The notes beneath the pieces are model-generated. The model ran no database searches. It saw only the letters and a program-made list of their open reading frames with translations, and was not told where the DNA came from. From Azospirillum ramasamyi (GTDB lineage: Bacteria; Pseudomonadota; Alphaproteobacteria; Azospirillales; Azospirillaceae), in the NCBI RefSeq assembly GCF_003233655.1, contig NZ_CP029829.1, positions 1,932,978 to 1,996,977 on the forward strand: DNA of 64,000 bases. The letters run 5' to 3'. Made by a program: the position numbers and the translations under genes. Positions 16,388 through 25,324 of this stretch are shown here, piece by piece (position 1 is the stretch's first letter; each line of letters opens with the position of its first letter).

Positions 16388-17095
16388 TCACTCCTCCTCG
16401 CCCGCCTCGGCCACGGCGCGCAGGGTGGCGCGTTCGGCCACGCTGACGGTCAACCCCTGCGTCTCCACGCCCGAGGCGCGCAGCTTGGCGAGCGCCCGCG
16501 ACAGGGTTTCCGGCTGCATGCCCAGGTGCCGCGCGATCAGCGCCTTGTCGAAGGGAAGCTGGAACGTCGCCGGCCCATTGCCGGGCGGGCAGACGCGCAT
16601 CAGGAAGGCGGCGACTCGCTGCGGCGTCGGCTGGACCTGAAGCTGCTCGATCTGTGTCACCAACTGGCGCAGGCGCTGCGACAGCGAGCCCAGCATGCCG
16701 AAGGCGATGCGATCGTCCTCGCGCAGGCAGCGGGCGAATCCCTCGGCGGTCAGGGTCAGGACGCGGGCGTCGGTCACCGCCTCCGCACAGACAGGGAACT
16801 TGCCGTCGGCGAACATGGCGGCCTCGGCGAAGCTTTCGGCCGGGCCGATGACATGGACCACCGCCTCCGTTCCATCGCGGGTCAGGCGGTACAGCTTCAC
16901 CCAGCCGTCGAGCAGCACGAAGAAGCGGTCGGCGGGCTCGTCCTGCAGGAACAGGGTGGCGCCGCGAGACACCGAACGCATGATGGCGACGCCGCCCAGC
17001 AGGGACACGGCACGGTCGGTCAGCTTGGCGAAGAGCGGGATGGCGCACAATGCGGCGGCATCCTCCGCCGACAGGTTGCTGTGGTGGGTGGTCAT
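16388..17095 (-). CDS. Crp/Fnr-family transcriptional regulator
   Basis: A 235-residue regulator. The N-terminal cyclic-nucleotide-binding beta-roll spans about residues 20-130 (IPLFAKLTDRAVSLLG, 'LFLQDEPADRFFVLLDGWVKLYR' in part, 'ESFAEAAMF'). A dimerisation helix follows, then a C-terminal HTH ('KALIARHLGMQPETLSRALAKL' as recognition region). It has only isolated cysteines and not the N-terminal cluster of oxygen-sensing FNR, so a different ligand is expected. The start is ATG 17095. The frame stays open upstream to 17947 only through GC-rich read-through. The ygjV-like gene is 29 bases upstream on the same strand. Confidence 0.9.
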   Translation of the reverse strand: MTTHHSNLSAEDAAALCAIPLFAKLTDRAVSLLGGVAIMRSVSRGATLFLQDEPADRFFVLLDGWVKLYRLTRDGTEAVVHVIGPAESFAEAAMFADGKFPVCAEAVTDARVLTLTAEGFARCLREDDRIAFGMLGSLSQRLRQLVTQIEQLQVQPTPQRVAAFLMRVCPPGNGPATFQLPFDKALIARHLGMQPETLSRALAKLRASGVETQGLTVSVAERATLRAVAEAGEEE

Positions 17096-17124
17096 GACAG
17101 CTTCGCCTCCCCGGCCGTTGGCCC

Positions 17125-17715
17125 CTATGACGTTGGCGCCATTGGTGACGATGGGGGCGGTGCCGTCCGGTCGCGCAACAGCATCCAGGCGTTGACCGCC
17201 ATCCCGGTCAGGTCGGAGATCATTCCCGGAATCGACCCCACCAGAAAATTGTGCACGAACCAGCAAGGCAACGCCACCAGCATGGTGCCGCGGAACACCG
17301 CGACCCGGGTCTGGTAGCGGGCAAGGCTGATCAACGCCATGCCGGCCGCCGCGAAGACGGAGGGCAGGCCGGTCCAGGTCGCGGCCATCACCGCGGCGAT
17401 CACCGGCAGGATAAGCAGATAGACGAGCCGGGATGCCGGCCAGGTGCCGAGCGCCAGCGCCGCCAGAACCTGCAGCGCCGCAAGCCCGTTCAGCGCCGCA
17501 GCGGTCGGGGCGCCCACCAGGGCGAAATGCAGGGCGAAGCCCAGGCAGGGAACCAGCTGCACCAGAAGCATGGCCCGGCGGCTGCGGAAAAAGGGCCAGA
17601 GCATGCCGCCGAGCATGCCGCACAAGCCGACCAGCTGCGCAACGGACCACCAGATGTCCGCCTCTCCTCCCCCGCCGAAGAGCGCTGGGAACCGGACGGT
17701 CAGCATCTCGATCAT
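17125..17715 (-). CDS. YgjV-family inner-membrane protein
   Basis: A 196-residue polytopic membrane protein with about six to seven helices. Pattern typical of the Imp_YgjV family: 'WWSVAQLVGLCGMLGGMLWPFF', 'LLVQLVPCLGFALHFALVG', 'AALNGLAALQVLAALALG', and 'SLARYQTRVAVFRGTMLVALPCW', then a closing 'GSIPGMISDLTGMAVNAWML'. Function unknown in the family. Start ATG 17715; a second ATG at 17706 is possible. It precedes the Crp/Fnr gene by 29 bases, so the two are probably one operon. Confidence 0.8.
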   Translation of the reverse strand: MIEMLTVRFPALFGGGGEADIWWSVAQLVGLCGMLGGMLWPFFRSRRAMLLVQLVPCLGFALHFALVGAPTAAALNGLAALQVLAALALGTWPASRLVYLLILPVIAAVMAATWTGLPSVFAAAGMALISLARYQTRVAVFRGTMLVALPCWFVHNFLVGSIPGMISDLTGMAVNAWMLLRDRTAPPPSSPMAPTS

Positions 17716-18119
17716 GCCGGAAAGCCCCCCAGCGATGAAACGGGCGGCGGGACAAGGAGCGGGACAAGGGGCGGGAAACGGCGCCGGCCGCCCCGAAGGA
17801 CGGCGCAAAGTATGGCGCGGAGAGCAAAGTACCGATTGAGAAGAGCGGAAGACACACGCAACGCACCGCCGGGCCGAACAAAGCCACGGCCGGATCACTC
17901 ACGAGCCAGGACCGCACAAAACCGAGACATAAAAGACAAGAACGCACGGCGCGCCCCCGAAGGGAGGCACCGTGCGAAAAGAGTCCGGATTTTCACCGGG
18001 AAGACCGGAACGATGACCGCTCCAACCTTCGAAACGCGTGTCAGATGAGCGGAGCCGACCGAGCCGGCGCGCGTCCGAAAACGGGCGCCGTCCGGTCGAG
18101 GTCCGGGATACCCCGAACC
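17716..18119. other. 404-base intergenic region between ygjV-like and cold-shock genes
   Basis: No credible gene. It holds the promoter side of the ygjV-crp unit (minus strand), two copies of GCGGGACAAGG near 17750-17775, and a hairpin at 17943-17976 just before A/T-richer sequence. It also holds the 3' flank of the cold-shock gene. The purine-rich plus strand is unusual for the window but has no recognisable feature. Confidence 0.5.
17943..17976 (-). terminator. Candidate terminator of the cold-shock gene
   Basis: CGCACGG (17943-17949) pairs with CCGTGCG (17970-17976), with extra G-C pairing inside. Read on the minus strand, the stem is followed by TTCTTGTCTTTT. It lies 144 bases after the cold-shock stop. 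This is a plausible but not ideal intrinsic terminator. Confidence 0.45.
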
Positions 18120-18680
18120 TTACAGGTACTCGACCTTGCCCGCTTCCGGACCCTTCTGGCCCTGGCGAACGGTGACGCGCACCTGATCGCCTTCCTGGAG
18201 GGTCTGCATGCCCGAGCGGCGCAGCACGTTGACATGGACGAAGACGTCCTTGCCACCGGTGCTCGGCGTGATGAAGCCAAAGCCCTTATCGGCATTGAAC
18301 CACTTCACGGTGCCGTCGACTTCTTCGCCGCCGCTGCCGCCGGCATCGTAGCCGCCGCGGTCGAAACCGCCACGGTCGAAGCCGCCGGTCCGCGGACGGG
18401 CCGAACGCTGAGCGGTCGACGTATCGACCGTGTGGATGGAGGCCACCTGCGGACCCTTCGGCCCACGGGCCAGGTCACAGGTGATGGTGGTGCCTTCGTC
18501 CAGCGCGTCGTAACCGGCGGCCTGAACCGCGGAGACGTGCAGGAAGGCGTCGGGCGAACCGTCCTCAGGCGACACGAAGCCGAACCCCTTGGTGGGGTTG
18601 AACCACTTCACGGTGGCGGTGACGTTGGACTTGGTGATCTCGGGAGCGCGGAAGCCCTGGCGGGGCGGGCGGTCGAACAT
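18120..18680 (-). CDS. Double cold-shock-domain protein
   Basis: A 186-residue protein with two cold-shock (OB-fold) domains. CSD1 is about residues 20-85 (VKWFNPTKGFGFV, 'DAFLHVSAV') and CSD2 about 118-186 (VKWFNADKGFGFI, 'DVFVHVNVLRRSG'). Both RNP1 and RNP2 aromatic motifs are intact, so both should bind single-stranded RNA or DNA. The linker is Gly/Arg/Asp-rich with short GGFDRGG repeats. Two-CSD proteins are common in alphaproteobacteria and act as RNA chaperones in cold or stationary phase. A 255-base gap upstream could hold a long 5' leader. Confidence 0.93.
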   Translation of the reverse strand: MFDRPPRQGFRAPEITKSNVTATVKWFNPTKGFGFVSPEDGSPDAFLHVSAVQAAGYDALDEGTTITCDLARGPKGPQVASIHTVDTSTAQRSARPRTGGFDRGGFDRGGYDAGGSGGEEVDGTVKWFNADKGFGFITPSTGGKDVFVHVNVLRRSGMQTLQEGDQVRVTVRQGQKGPEAGKVEYL

Positions 18681-18935
18681 GTGTCTTCAAGCTCATAGAG
18701 TGTGCCGAAGGTCTGTTGTCACAGGGATCCGGTCCCAGGTCAAGCCTTCCAAAGGCAAGATGGCCGAATCGCCGTTAAATGCCCCACCCCAGGCTTACGC
18801 TTGCCGCCGCGCCGGCGCTCAGGAACAGGGGGAGCGGCACCGAAGTGCCGCCCTCCGATCGTTCCCCGGCCCCTTCGCCTCGCCGTTTCCGCAGCGACTC
18901 GGGCACGCTCTGCACGCCGCCCGTGCGGAGAAGGA

Positions 18936-20042
18936 TCAGGCCTCCGACTGCTTCAATGTCGGATAGTCGGTGTAGCCGTGACGGTCGCCGCCATAGAAGG
19001 TCTTCTGGTCCGGCTCGGCCAGGGGAGCATCGATGCGCAGCCGCTCCACCAGGTCGGGATTGGCGATGAAGGGCCGGCCGAAGGCGATCATGTCGGCATA
19101 GCCGCTGGACGTCGCCTGGATCGCCATGGCGCGGTCATAGACGTTGTTCGCCATGTAGCGCCCCTTGTAGAGCCCGCGCAGCTCGGCGAGGTCGCCGCCG
19201 AATCCCGGATGCGGCCCGCGCGTCACCCCTTCGATCATGTGGAGATAGGCGAGGCCATAATCATTCAGCCGGCGGATCACCGGGCTGAAGGTGCCGACCG
19301 GGTCGCTTTCCTGCGCGTCGTTGGCCGGACTCAGCGGCGACAGGCGGATGCCGACGCGGTCGGCCCCGGCCTCCGCCACCACGGCGTCCAGCACCTCGAA
19401 CAGGAAACGGGCGCGGTTCTCGACGGAGCCGCCATAGGCGTCGGTGCGCTTGTTGGTGCCGTCGCGCAGGAACTGGTCGATCAGGTAGCCGTTGGCGGCA
19501 TGCACCTCGACCATGTCGAATCCGGCCGCCAGCGCGTTGCGGGTCGCCTTGCGGTAATCCTCGACGATGCCCGGCAGTTCGGAGATGTCCAGCGCGCGCG
19601 GAGTCGGGATGTCCTTGAAGCCGTCGACGGTGAAGGCCTTCATCTCCGGCTTCACCGCCGAGGGCGCCACCGGCAGGGCGCCGCCCGGCTGCAGGTCGGG
19701 ATGGGAGATGCGCCCGACATGCCACAGCTGCAGGCAGATATGCCCGCCCTTGGCGTGGACGGCGTCGGTGACCAGCCTCCAGCCCGCCACCTGTTCGGCG
19801 CTGTGGATGCCTGGGGTGTAGGCATAGCCCTTGCCCTGCGGCGAGATCTGCGTCGCCTCGGCGATGATCAGGCCGGCGCTGGCGCGCTGGGCATAATATT
19901 CGGCGTTCATCGCGGTCGGCACGCCGGTGGCGTTGTCGGTGCGGCTGCGGGTCAGCGGTGCCATGGCGATGCGGTTGGGCAGGCTGTAGCGCCCGATCGT
20001 CACCGGTTGGAACAGGGGGGCCGCGTCCTGGCTGTCCGTCAT
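18936..20042 (-). CDS. Old yellow enzyme family NADH:flavin oxidoreductase (NemA/XenB-like)
   Basis: A 368-residue FMN-dependent ene-reductase. Visible elements are 'RIAMAPLTRSRTDN' (class I start, Thr near the flavin), 'EATQISPQGKGY', 'ICLQLWHVGRISH', 'GFDMVEVHAANGYLIDQFL' with the substrate-anchoring H-x2-N pair and the proton-donor Tyr, 'DAYGGSVENRARF', and C-terminal 'GYADMIAFGRPFIANPDLV'. It reduces activated C=C bonds of enones, nitro-esters or maleimides with NAD(P)H; the physiological substrate is unknown. Start ATG 20042. It is divergent from the histidine phosphatase gene. Confidence 0.93.
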   Translation of the reverse strand: MTDSQDAAPLFQPVTIGRYSLPNRIAMAPLTRSRTDNATGVPTAMNAEYYAQRASAGLIIAEATQISPQGKGYAYTPGIHSAEQVAGWRLVTDAVHAKGGHICLQLWHVGRISHPDLQPGGALPVAPSAVKPEMKAFTVDGFKDIPTPRALDISELPGIVEDYRKATRNALAAGFDMVEVHAANGYLIDQFLRDGTNKRTDAYGGSVENRARFLFEVLDAVVAEAGADRVGIRLSPLSPANDAQESDPVGTFSPVIRRLNDYGLAYLHMIEGVTRGPHPGFGGDLAELRGLYKGRYMANNVYDRAMAIQATSSGYADMIAFGRPFIANPDLVERLRIDAPLAEPDQKTFYGGDRHGYTDYPTLKQSEA

Positions 20043-20247
20043 GTCCGATCCATTCAGAGGGTGAAACTGGACAGAAGAGTGTGGCCCGGCCTCCGCCACC
20101 GACAAGGTGCCGATTGGCCGCGGCGGGCGGGCGGACAGCATGGCTGCCATACCGCCCGCCGCCGGGCCGCGGGACCTTTCGCCCCGTCCGGCGGTTATTC
20201 CCGACAGCCCCGACAACCAGCCGGACCACAAGCAGATGGGATCGCCG

Positions 20248-21012
20248 ATGCAACAGCGCTGGCCCGACCGACTCTGGATCGTCCGCCATGGCGAGAGCGC
20301 CGGAAACGTCGCGCGCGATGCGGCCCACGCGGCCGGCCTCGTCCGAATCGACATCGACGAACGCGACGTCGACGTTCCGCTCAGCCAGTTGGGGGAGCGG
20401 CAGTCCGACGCGCTCGGCCGCTGGTTCGCCGCCATGGCGGCGATGGAGCGACCCGACGTGGTCCTGACCTCGCCCTACCGCCGGGCGCTGCGCACGGCGG
20501 AGCGGCTGCACCAGGCCGGCGGCCTGCCGGTCGATCCGACCGATTTCGTCATCGACGAGCGGCTGCGCGAGAAGGAGTTCGGCGTCCTCGACCGGCTGAC
20601 CACCGCCGGCATCCGGCAGGAGTTCCCGGAACAGGCCGAATTCCGCCGCCTTCTGGGCAAGTTCTACCACCGTCCGCCGGGGGGCGAGAGCTGGTGCGAC
20701 GTGATCCTGCGGCTGCGCAGCGCGCTCGACACCATCAGCCTGCATCACAGCGGGCGGCGGGTGCTGATCGTCGGCCATCAGGTGGTGGTGCTGTGCCTGC
20801 GCTACCTGCTGGAGAACATGACGGAGGACGACATCCTGGCCATCGACGCGGCCGGCGACGTCGCCAACTGCTCCGTCACCGAATACCGCTTCGACCCCAA
20901 GGCGGGGCCGCGCGGCGGGCTGTGCCTGCACCGCTACAACTTCGTCGCCCCGCTGGAGGAGGCCGGCGCCCCGGTCACCGCCGAGCCGGACGCCGCCGTC
21001 GCGGTCCGCTAG
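20248..21012 (+). CDS. Histidine phosphatase family protein
   Basis: A 254-residue phosphoglycerate-mutase-like phosphatase. The phospho-His motif is 'LWIVRHGESAGN'; the second catalytic His is in 'VLIVGHQVVVLCLRY'; 'TSPYRRALRTAERL' and the acid 'REKEFGVLD' complete the site. Substrate not predictable. The start is ATG 20248 or ATG 20236 twelve bases earlier. The NnrD gene begins seven bases after the stop, so the two are likely co-transcribed. Confidence 0.88.
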   Translation: MQQRWPDRLWIVRHGESAGNVARDAAHAAGLVRIDIDERDVDVPLSQLGERQSDALGRWFAAMAAMERPDVVLTSPYRRALRTAERLHQAGGLPVDPTDFVIDERLREKEFGVLDRLTTAGIRQEFPEQAEFRRLLGKFYHRPPGGESWCDVILRLRSALDTISLHHSGRRVLIVGHQVVVLCLRYLLENMTEDDILAIDAAGDVANCSVTEYRFDPKAGPRGGLCLHRYNFVAPLEEAGAPVTAEPDAAVAVR

Positions 21013-21018
21013 GGAGCC

Positions 21019-21960
21019 ATGCCCGTGAATTCCGCCGTGAATTCCGCCGAGGAAATCCCCGTCACCGCGGAGCTGCTGCGCAGCATGCCCCTGCCCCAGC
21101 CGGACGACGACGGCGACAAGGAAACCCGTGGCCGGGTGCTGGTGGTCGCCGGCAGCGTGCCGGTGCCGGGCGGCGCCCTGCTGGCCGGGATCGGCGCCTT
21201 GCGGGCGGGCGCCGGCAAGCTGCAGATCGCCACCGCCGCCAGCATCGCCCCGCATCTGGGGCTTGCCCTGCCCGAAGCGCTCGTCGCCGGCTTGCCGGAA
21301 ACGGCGGAAGGCGGCATCGCCGCCGAGTCGGCCGAGGCGCTGGCCCAGCGGGCATCGCGCTGCGACACCGTGCTGATCGGTCCCGGCATGATGGACGAGG
21401 CGGCGGTGGCGGAGTTGACCGCCGACCTCCTGATGCGGCTGGAACCCGTTGACGGCCCGGCCGGCGGCGGACCGCGCTTCGTGCTGGATGCGGGGGCGCT
21501 GGCCGGGCTGGGCCGCGATCCGGGGCCGGTGCGGCGGCACGCCGGCCATGTGGTGATCACCCCCCATGCCGGCGAGATGGCCGCACTGCTGGGCTGCTCC
21601 CGCGAACAGGTGGAGGCCGACCCGCTCGCCGCCGCCCGGCAGGTGGCGGTCCAGCTGAAGGCGGTGGTGGTGCTGAAAGGGAGCTGCACCCGCATCGTCA
21701 TGCCCGAGGGCCGCGCATGGGCCTATCGCGGCGGCACGGTGGGGCTCGCCACCTCCGGTTCCGGCGACACCCTGGCCGGGATCGTCGCCGGCCTGCTGGC
21801 CCGCGGCGCCAGCCCGGAACAGGCCGCGATCTGGGGCGTCTACCTGCATGGCGAGGCCGGCAACCGGCTGAGCCGCCGGATCGGCCCTCTCGGCTTCCTC
21901 GCCCGCGAATTGCTGGCGGAAATCCCCGCGGCGATGGCGGCCCTGGCGGAAAACGGCTGA
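21019..21960 (+). CDS. nnrD: ADP-dependent NAD(P)H-hydrate dehydratase
   Basis: A 313-residue ribokinase-like repair enzyme that turns damaged NAD(P)H hydrate (S form) back to NAD(P)H. It has 'RGRVLVVAGS', 'GAGKLQIATA', 'VLIGPGM', 'VITPHAGEMAALLG', 'VVLKGSCTRIV' and the ADP/catalytic loop 'ATSGSGDTLAGIVAGLLARG' (Asp as base). It has only the dehydratase domain; the NnrE epimerase half, often fused, is absent from this window. A 12-base in-frame duplication near the start gives VNSA-VNSA. Confidence 0.93.
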   Translation: MPVNSAVNSAEEIPVTAELLRSMPLPQPDDDGDKETRGRVLVVAGSVPVPGGALLAGIGALRAGAGKLQIATAASIAPHLGLALPEALVAGLPETAEGGIAAESAEALAQRASRCDTVLIGPGMMDEAAVAELTADLLMRLEPVDGPAGGGPRFVLDAGALAGLGRDPGPVRRHAGHVVITPHAGEMAALLGCSREQVEADPLAAARQVAVQLKAVVVLKGSCTRIVMPEGRAWAYRGGTVGLATSGSGDTLAGIVAGLLARGASPEQAAIWGVYLHGEAGNRLSRRIGPLGFLARELLAEIPAAMAALAENG

Positions 21961-22004
21961 CCGCCGGCGGACCGCGACGCCGTCCGAGACAGAGGCCTGC
22001 GATC

Positions 22005-22038
22005 AAAAAAGCCCCCCTCCCGCCAGGGGAGAGGGGCT
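22005..22038 (-). terminator. Intrinsic terminator of the RNase T2 gene
   Basis: Read on the minus strand, AGCCCCTCTCCC, loop CTGGC, GGGAGGGGGGCT, then six T. The near-perfect GC stem with a T6 tail sits 27 bases after the RNase T2 stop. It also lies past the nnrD stop, for which a run of A precedes the stem on the plus strand. Confidence 0.85.
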
Positions 22039-22064
22039 TCGCGACTCATGACGCTCAAGCCCTG

Positions 22065-22799
22065 TCACATCGACGGCGCGGGCGCCGCGGCCGGGGCCGG
22101 CGGCAGGGCCGGGGCGGCGGGGGTGTTGCCGAATGTCCGGGGCTGCGCCGGCATCACATTCGCCGACAAGGCGGCGTCGCGGTCGCGGCAGCGGTCGACC
22201 ACCTTCTGGCCGCAGTTCATGAAGCCGAGATCCTTGTTCAGGCAGATCCTGACCTCCGACACGTCACGGCGGGAGCAGATGACCGCCACCCCCTCCGCGG
22301 TCAGGCCGGGATTGGCCTCCATGAACAGGCGCTCCACCTGGGCGGCCGGCACGGTCGGGCCGGGCGTCTTCAGCGGATCGGGAATCGCCACCTTGCCGGC
22401 GGCGGCGCGCAGCTTGGCGAAATAGTCGGTGGCGGTCAGGCCGGAGCAGGTCCCGTGCTTGCGCCACTGGTGCATCATCAGCCCGACGCTGGGCATCAGC
22501 GGCATGGTCTGGTCGATCACCGCCTTGGGCACGTTGCGGTCGCGGGTACAGGTTGCGGGATAGCTGCCGTCGGTGTATTGCGGCCACAGGCCATGGACGA
22601 CGAAGCCGTATTTCCGCTCCCCGCACTGGTCGGGATCGGGGCCGTTCCGGTCGCGGGCGCAATAGGTCGGCGACCAGGACAGCGCCAGAATGTAGTAATC
22701 GAAGACGCCCGGCTCCGCCTTTCTCTGCGCCCAGACGGGGCTTGCGGCGAACAGTCCGGCAACCAGGACGGCTAGGGCGGCGGCGACGGCACTACGCAT
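22065..22799 (-). CDS. Ribonuclease T2 family protein, exported
   Basis: A 244-residue secreted or periplasmic endoribonuclease. The signal peptide ends P-V-W-A-Q at about residue 25. The catalytic signature CAS I is 'FVVHGLWPQY' and CAS II is 'HQWRKHGTC', with both active histidines, the Lys and the Glu/Gln region in place. Conserved cysteines at T-Y-C-A-R, DQCGE and CSRRD can form the family disulfides. An Ala/Pro-rich tail ends the protein. It probably scavenges phosphate or nucleotides from external RNA. Strong intrinsic terminator downstream. Confidence 0.9.
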   Translation of the reverse strand: MRSAVAAALAVLVAGLFAASPVWAQRKAEPGVFDYYILALSWSPTYCARDRNGPDPDQCGERKYGFVVHGLWPQYTDGSYPATCTRDRNVPKAVIDQTMPLMPSVGLMMHQWRKHGTCSGLTATDYFAKLRAAAGKVAIPDPLKTPGPTVPAAQVERLFMEANPGLTAEGVAVICSRRDVSEVRICLNKDLGFMNCGQKVVDRCRDRDAALSANVMPAQPRTFGNTPAAPALPPAPAAAPAPSM

Positions 22800-22969
22800 G
22801 ACGAGTCTTCCCAAGGCTGTGCTTCCCAACGTTGCATACCATGGAAGGAGCTTGCTGTCGCGGGGTCTCGACACCAGTATCACTCGGCCGGACAGCCGGC
22901 CCCTCCCCGCCTTCGGCACCGGTGCTTCGCCACCGTCGCCTGCGCCCAACCATCGGTATAGTCATCGGC

Positions 22970-23623
22970 ATGTTCACCCTGTCCGCCCCGATGCTTCTGC
23001 GTGCCTATGCCGCCGGTATCTTCCCGATGGCCGAAAGCGCGGAGTCGCGGGAACTCCACTGGTTCGACCCGGAACACCGCGGCATCCTGCCGCTGGATGC
23101 CTTCCATGTGCCGCGCAGCCTGCGCAAGACCCTGCGCCGCGCCCCGTTCGAGCTGCGATTCGACAGCGCCTTCCGCGCGGTGATCGAGGGCTGCGCCGAA
23201 TCGACGGAGGATCGGCCGAAGACCTGGATCAACGACGACATCGTCCGCCTCTACAGCGAGTTGTTCGACGCCGGATTCGCCCACAGCGTGGAATGCTGGC
23301 GCGACGGCCGGCTGGTCGGCGGGCTTTACGGGGTGTCGATCGGCGGCGCCTATTTCGGCGAGAGCATGTTCAGCCGCGAGACCGGGGCCAGCAAGGTGGC
23401 GCTCGTCCATCTGGTCGCCCGCCTGCGCGCCGCCGGATTCGCCCTGCTCGACACCCAGTTCGTGACCGAGCACCTGTGCCGATTCGGCGCCGTCGAAATT
23501 CCCCGCGCCGAATACCGCCGCCGCCTTGCCGCCGCGATGGAGCGCAAGACCGACTTCCGCGGCGTCGACCAGCAGGCGGCGCTGGCGGATCTGCTGGAGG
23601 CGGCGGCCTCTCCGCAATCCTGA
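22970..23623 (+). CDS. aat: Leucyl/phenylalanyl-tRNA--protein transferase
   Basis: A 217-residue enzyme that adds Leu or Phe to proteins with N-terminal Arg or Lys, marking them for ClpS-ClpAP. Conserved blocks are '[13 protein letters not shown]', '[25 protein letters not shown]' in two parts, '[26 protein letters not shown]', '[21 protein letters not shown]' and '[24 protein letters not shown]', which I split only for reading. The start is ATG 22970, directly before [11 protein letters not shown]. The frame is open upstream to 22832, but that part overlaps the promoter region of the RNase T2 gene. Confidence 0.95.
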   Translation: MFTLSAPMLLRAYAAGIFPMAESAESRELHWFDPEHRGILPLDAFHVPRSLRKTLRRAPFELRFDSAFRAVIEGCAESTEDRPKTWINDDIVRLYSELFDAGFAHSVECWRDGRLVGGLYGVSIGGAYFGESMFSRETGASKVALVHLVARLRAAGFALLDTQFVTEHLCRFGAVEIPRAEYRRRLAAAMERKTDFRGVDQQAALADLLEAAASPQS

Positions 23624-23755
23624 CCGCACGCCCCGCCTCCGGGGGTTATACCCGATGCGTCGCCCCGCGGTCCCCGCTACCACGCCCGACCGGTTGTGCA
23701 TTGCGGTGGCGACGGACATCCTCCGCTCATCCGCCGCCGTGACCGAAAGGCGCCG

Positions 23756-25324
23756 ATGCGCTTTTGGAACATACTGCGCCCAAGCCGGATCCCGCCTGCC
23801 CTGACGATCGTCCTGGGCGGGCTCCTGATCGGCATGCCGTTGCTGGTGCTGAACGGCTTCCCGCTGACCTTCGACGATACGCCGGGCTACCTGGAGCCGG
23901 CCTTCAACATCCTGAACCGGATGGCCCAGCCGGCCTGGACGCCCCCGCCGGACCCGTCGCCCCACGGCCAGCCGTCGACCAACATCTTCTTCCTGCGGCC
24001 CTTCGGCTACATGCTGTTCCTGCTTCCCTTCGCCGGCGGCTGGTGGGTGTGGCTGATCCCGGTCGGCCAGGGGATCCTCGCGGCGGCGGTCCTGCGGGCG
24101 GCCCTGACCGCAGCCGGGGCGCCGGACCGGCCGGGGCTTTTCCTCGGCATCGCCGCGGTGTTGGGGCTTACGACCAGCCTGTCGCTGCACGCCGCGACGA
24201 TCATGCCGGATTTCCTCTCCGGGCTGGCGATCCTGCTGGTCTATGCCGTCGTCATGCGCTGGCCGGCACTGACCATCGCGCAGCGGCTGCTGACCATTGC
24301 GGCGCTCACCGGCATGATCGTCTCCCATCTCAGCCATCTGGCCATACTGGGCGGGATGACCGCTCTGCTCGGACTTTGGGCGCTGCGGCATGACCGCGGG
24401 ATGCTGCGGTCGCTGGCCTGGGGGGTGCTGCTGCCGATGGTGCTGGCGGCCGGGCTGCTGAGCGCCTCCAACCTGCTGATCGCAGGCCGGGCGGTGCTCT
24501 CGGAAAGCTCCCCCGTCTTCCTGCTGGCCCGCCTGATCGGCGACGGACCGGCCCGCGACTATCTGGCCGAGGCCTGCCGCAGCCGCGATTACCTGCTGTG
24601 CGGCACCCTGGACACGCTGGGCCGCAGCGCGCCGGGCTACGTCACCTCCGACTATTTCCTCTGGCACCCCGATGGCGCCCGCCGCCGCTTCGGCGACCAG
24701 CCGCGCTTCGTGGCCGAGGCGGCGGAGATCACCCGCGCCACCATCGCCAGCCGGCCGGCCGCGGTCGCCGAACATGGGCTGGCCAACGCCGCCGACCAGT
24801 TCCTGGAGGTCCAGCCGGACGAAGCCCTGAACAATCCGGTCAAGCCGCTGACCCGCCGGCTGTTCAGCCGCTTTCCCGGACCGGTCTATGCGGCCTTTGA
24901 AGGGTCGCTGCAGACGCAGCGGCGCTTCCCCCGCGACGAACTGGCCCTGCTCCAGAACCTTTCGCTGGCGCTCGGCGTGCTTGGGATCGCCATCCTGGGG
25001 CTTGGGCGCTGGCGGCGGATCGACGGCCGGGTGCGGATGCTGCTCCTGGTGATCGGGCTTGGACTGGCGCTGAACGCCGCCGTCTCCGGCGGATTGTCGG
25101 CGGTCCACGACCGCTATCAGAACCGCGTCATCTGGCTGGTGCCCTTCGCGGCTCTGGTGCTGCTGGCGACGGCGCGCCGCCGGGACGCACAGCCCGCGCC
25201 GGACGGGGGCGCAGGGCCCGATCAGCCGGCCGGGTGGAACACCCCGCCGCGCATCGGCACCGGCACGCCGGTGGTCGCCGGCAGGCTGAGCGGCAGCCCG
25301 AGCCGGCTGCGCACCGCGAGATAG
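23756..25324 (+). CDS. Polytopic membrane protein of unknown function (GT-C-like topology)
   Basis: 522 residues with about nine or ten membrane helices. Seven are in the first half (from 'ALTIVLGGLLIGMPLLVL' to 'LAWGVLLPMVLAAGLL'), then a soluble loop of about 140 residues (with 'DYLLCGTLDTLGRSAPGY' and 'FGDQPRFVAEAAEITRATI'), and three helices near the end. The first outer loop begins 'PLTFDDTPGYLEPAF'. An acidic pair at this place is seen in GT-C membrane glycosyltransferases, so a cell-envelope glycosyl or lipid role is possible but unproven. The last 103 bases overlap the 3' end of anmK on the other strand. Confidence 0.75.
   Translation: MRFWNILRPSRIPPALTIVLGGLLIGMPLLVLNGFPLTFDDTPGYLEPAFNILNRMAQPAWTPPPDPSPHGQPSTNIFFLRPFGYMLFLLPFAGGWWVWLIPVGQGILAAAVLRAALTAAGAPDRPGLFLGIAAVLGLTTSLSLHAATIMPDFLSGLAILLVYAVVMRWPALTIAQRLLTIAALTGMIVSHLSHLAILGGMTALLGLWALRHDRGMLRSLAWGVLLPMVLAAGLLSASNLLIAGRAVLSESSPVFLLARLIGDGPARDYLAEACRSRDYLLCGTLDTLGRSAPGYVTSDYFLWHPDGARRRFGDQPRFVAEAAEITRATIASRPAAVAEHGLANAADQFLEVQPDEALNNPVKPLTRRLFSRFPGPVYAAFEGSLQTQRRFPRDELALLQNLSLALGVLGIAILGLGRWRRIDGRVRMLLLVIGLGLALNAAVSGGLSAVHDRYQNRVIWLVPFAALVLLATARRRDAQPAPDGGAGPDQPAGWNTPPRIGTGTPVVAGRLSGSPSRLRTAR

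Noticed and set aside
16388-17947. A Crp/Fnr protein with a 280-residue N-terminal extension
   Set aside because: The extra part overlaps the ygjV-like gene in another frame and looks non-coding. ATG 17095 gives a normal Crp length.
19261-21849. An 862-codon minus-strand frame over the OYE, phosphatase and nnrD region
   Set aside because: Composition is low-complexity Gly/Ala/Arg/His. Three genes with intact catalytic motifs occupy the same DNA in other frames.
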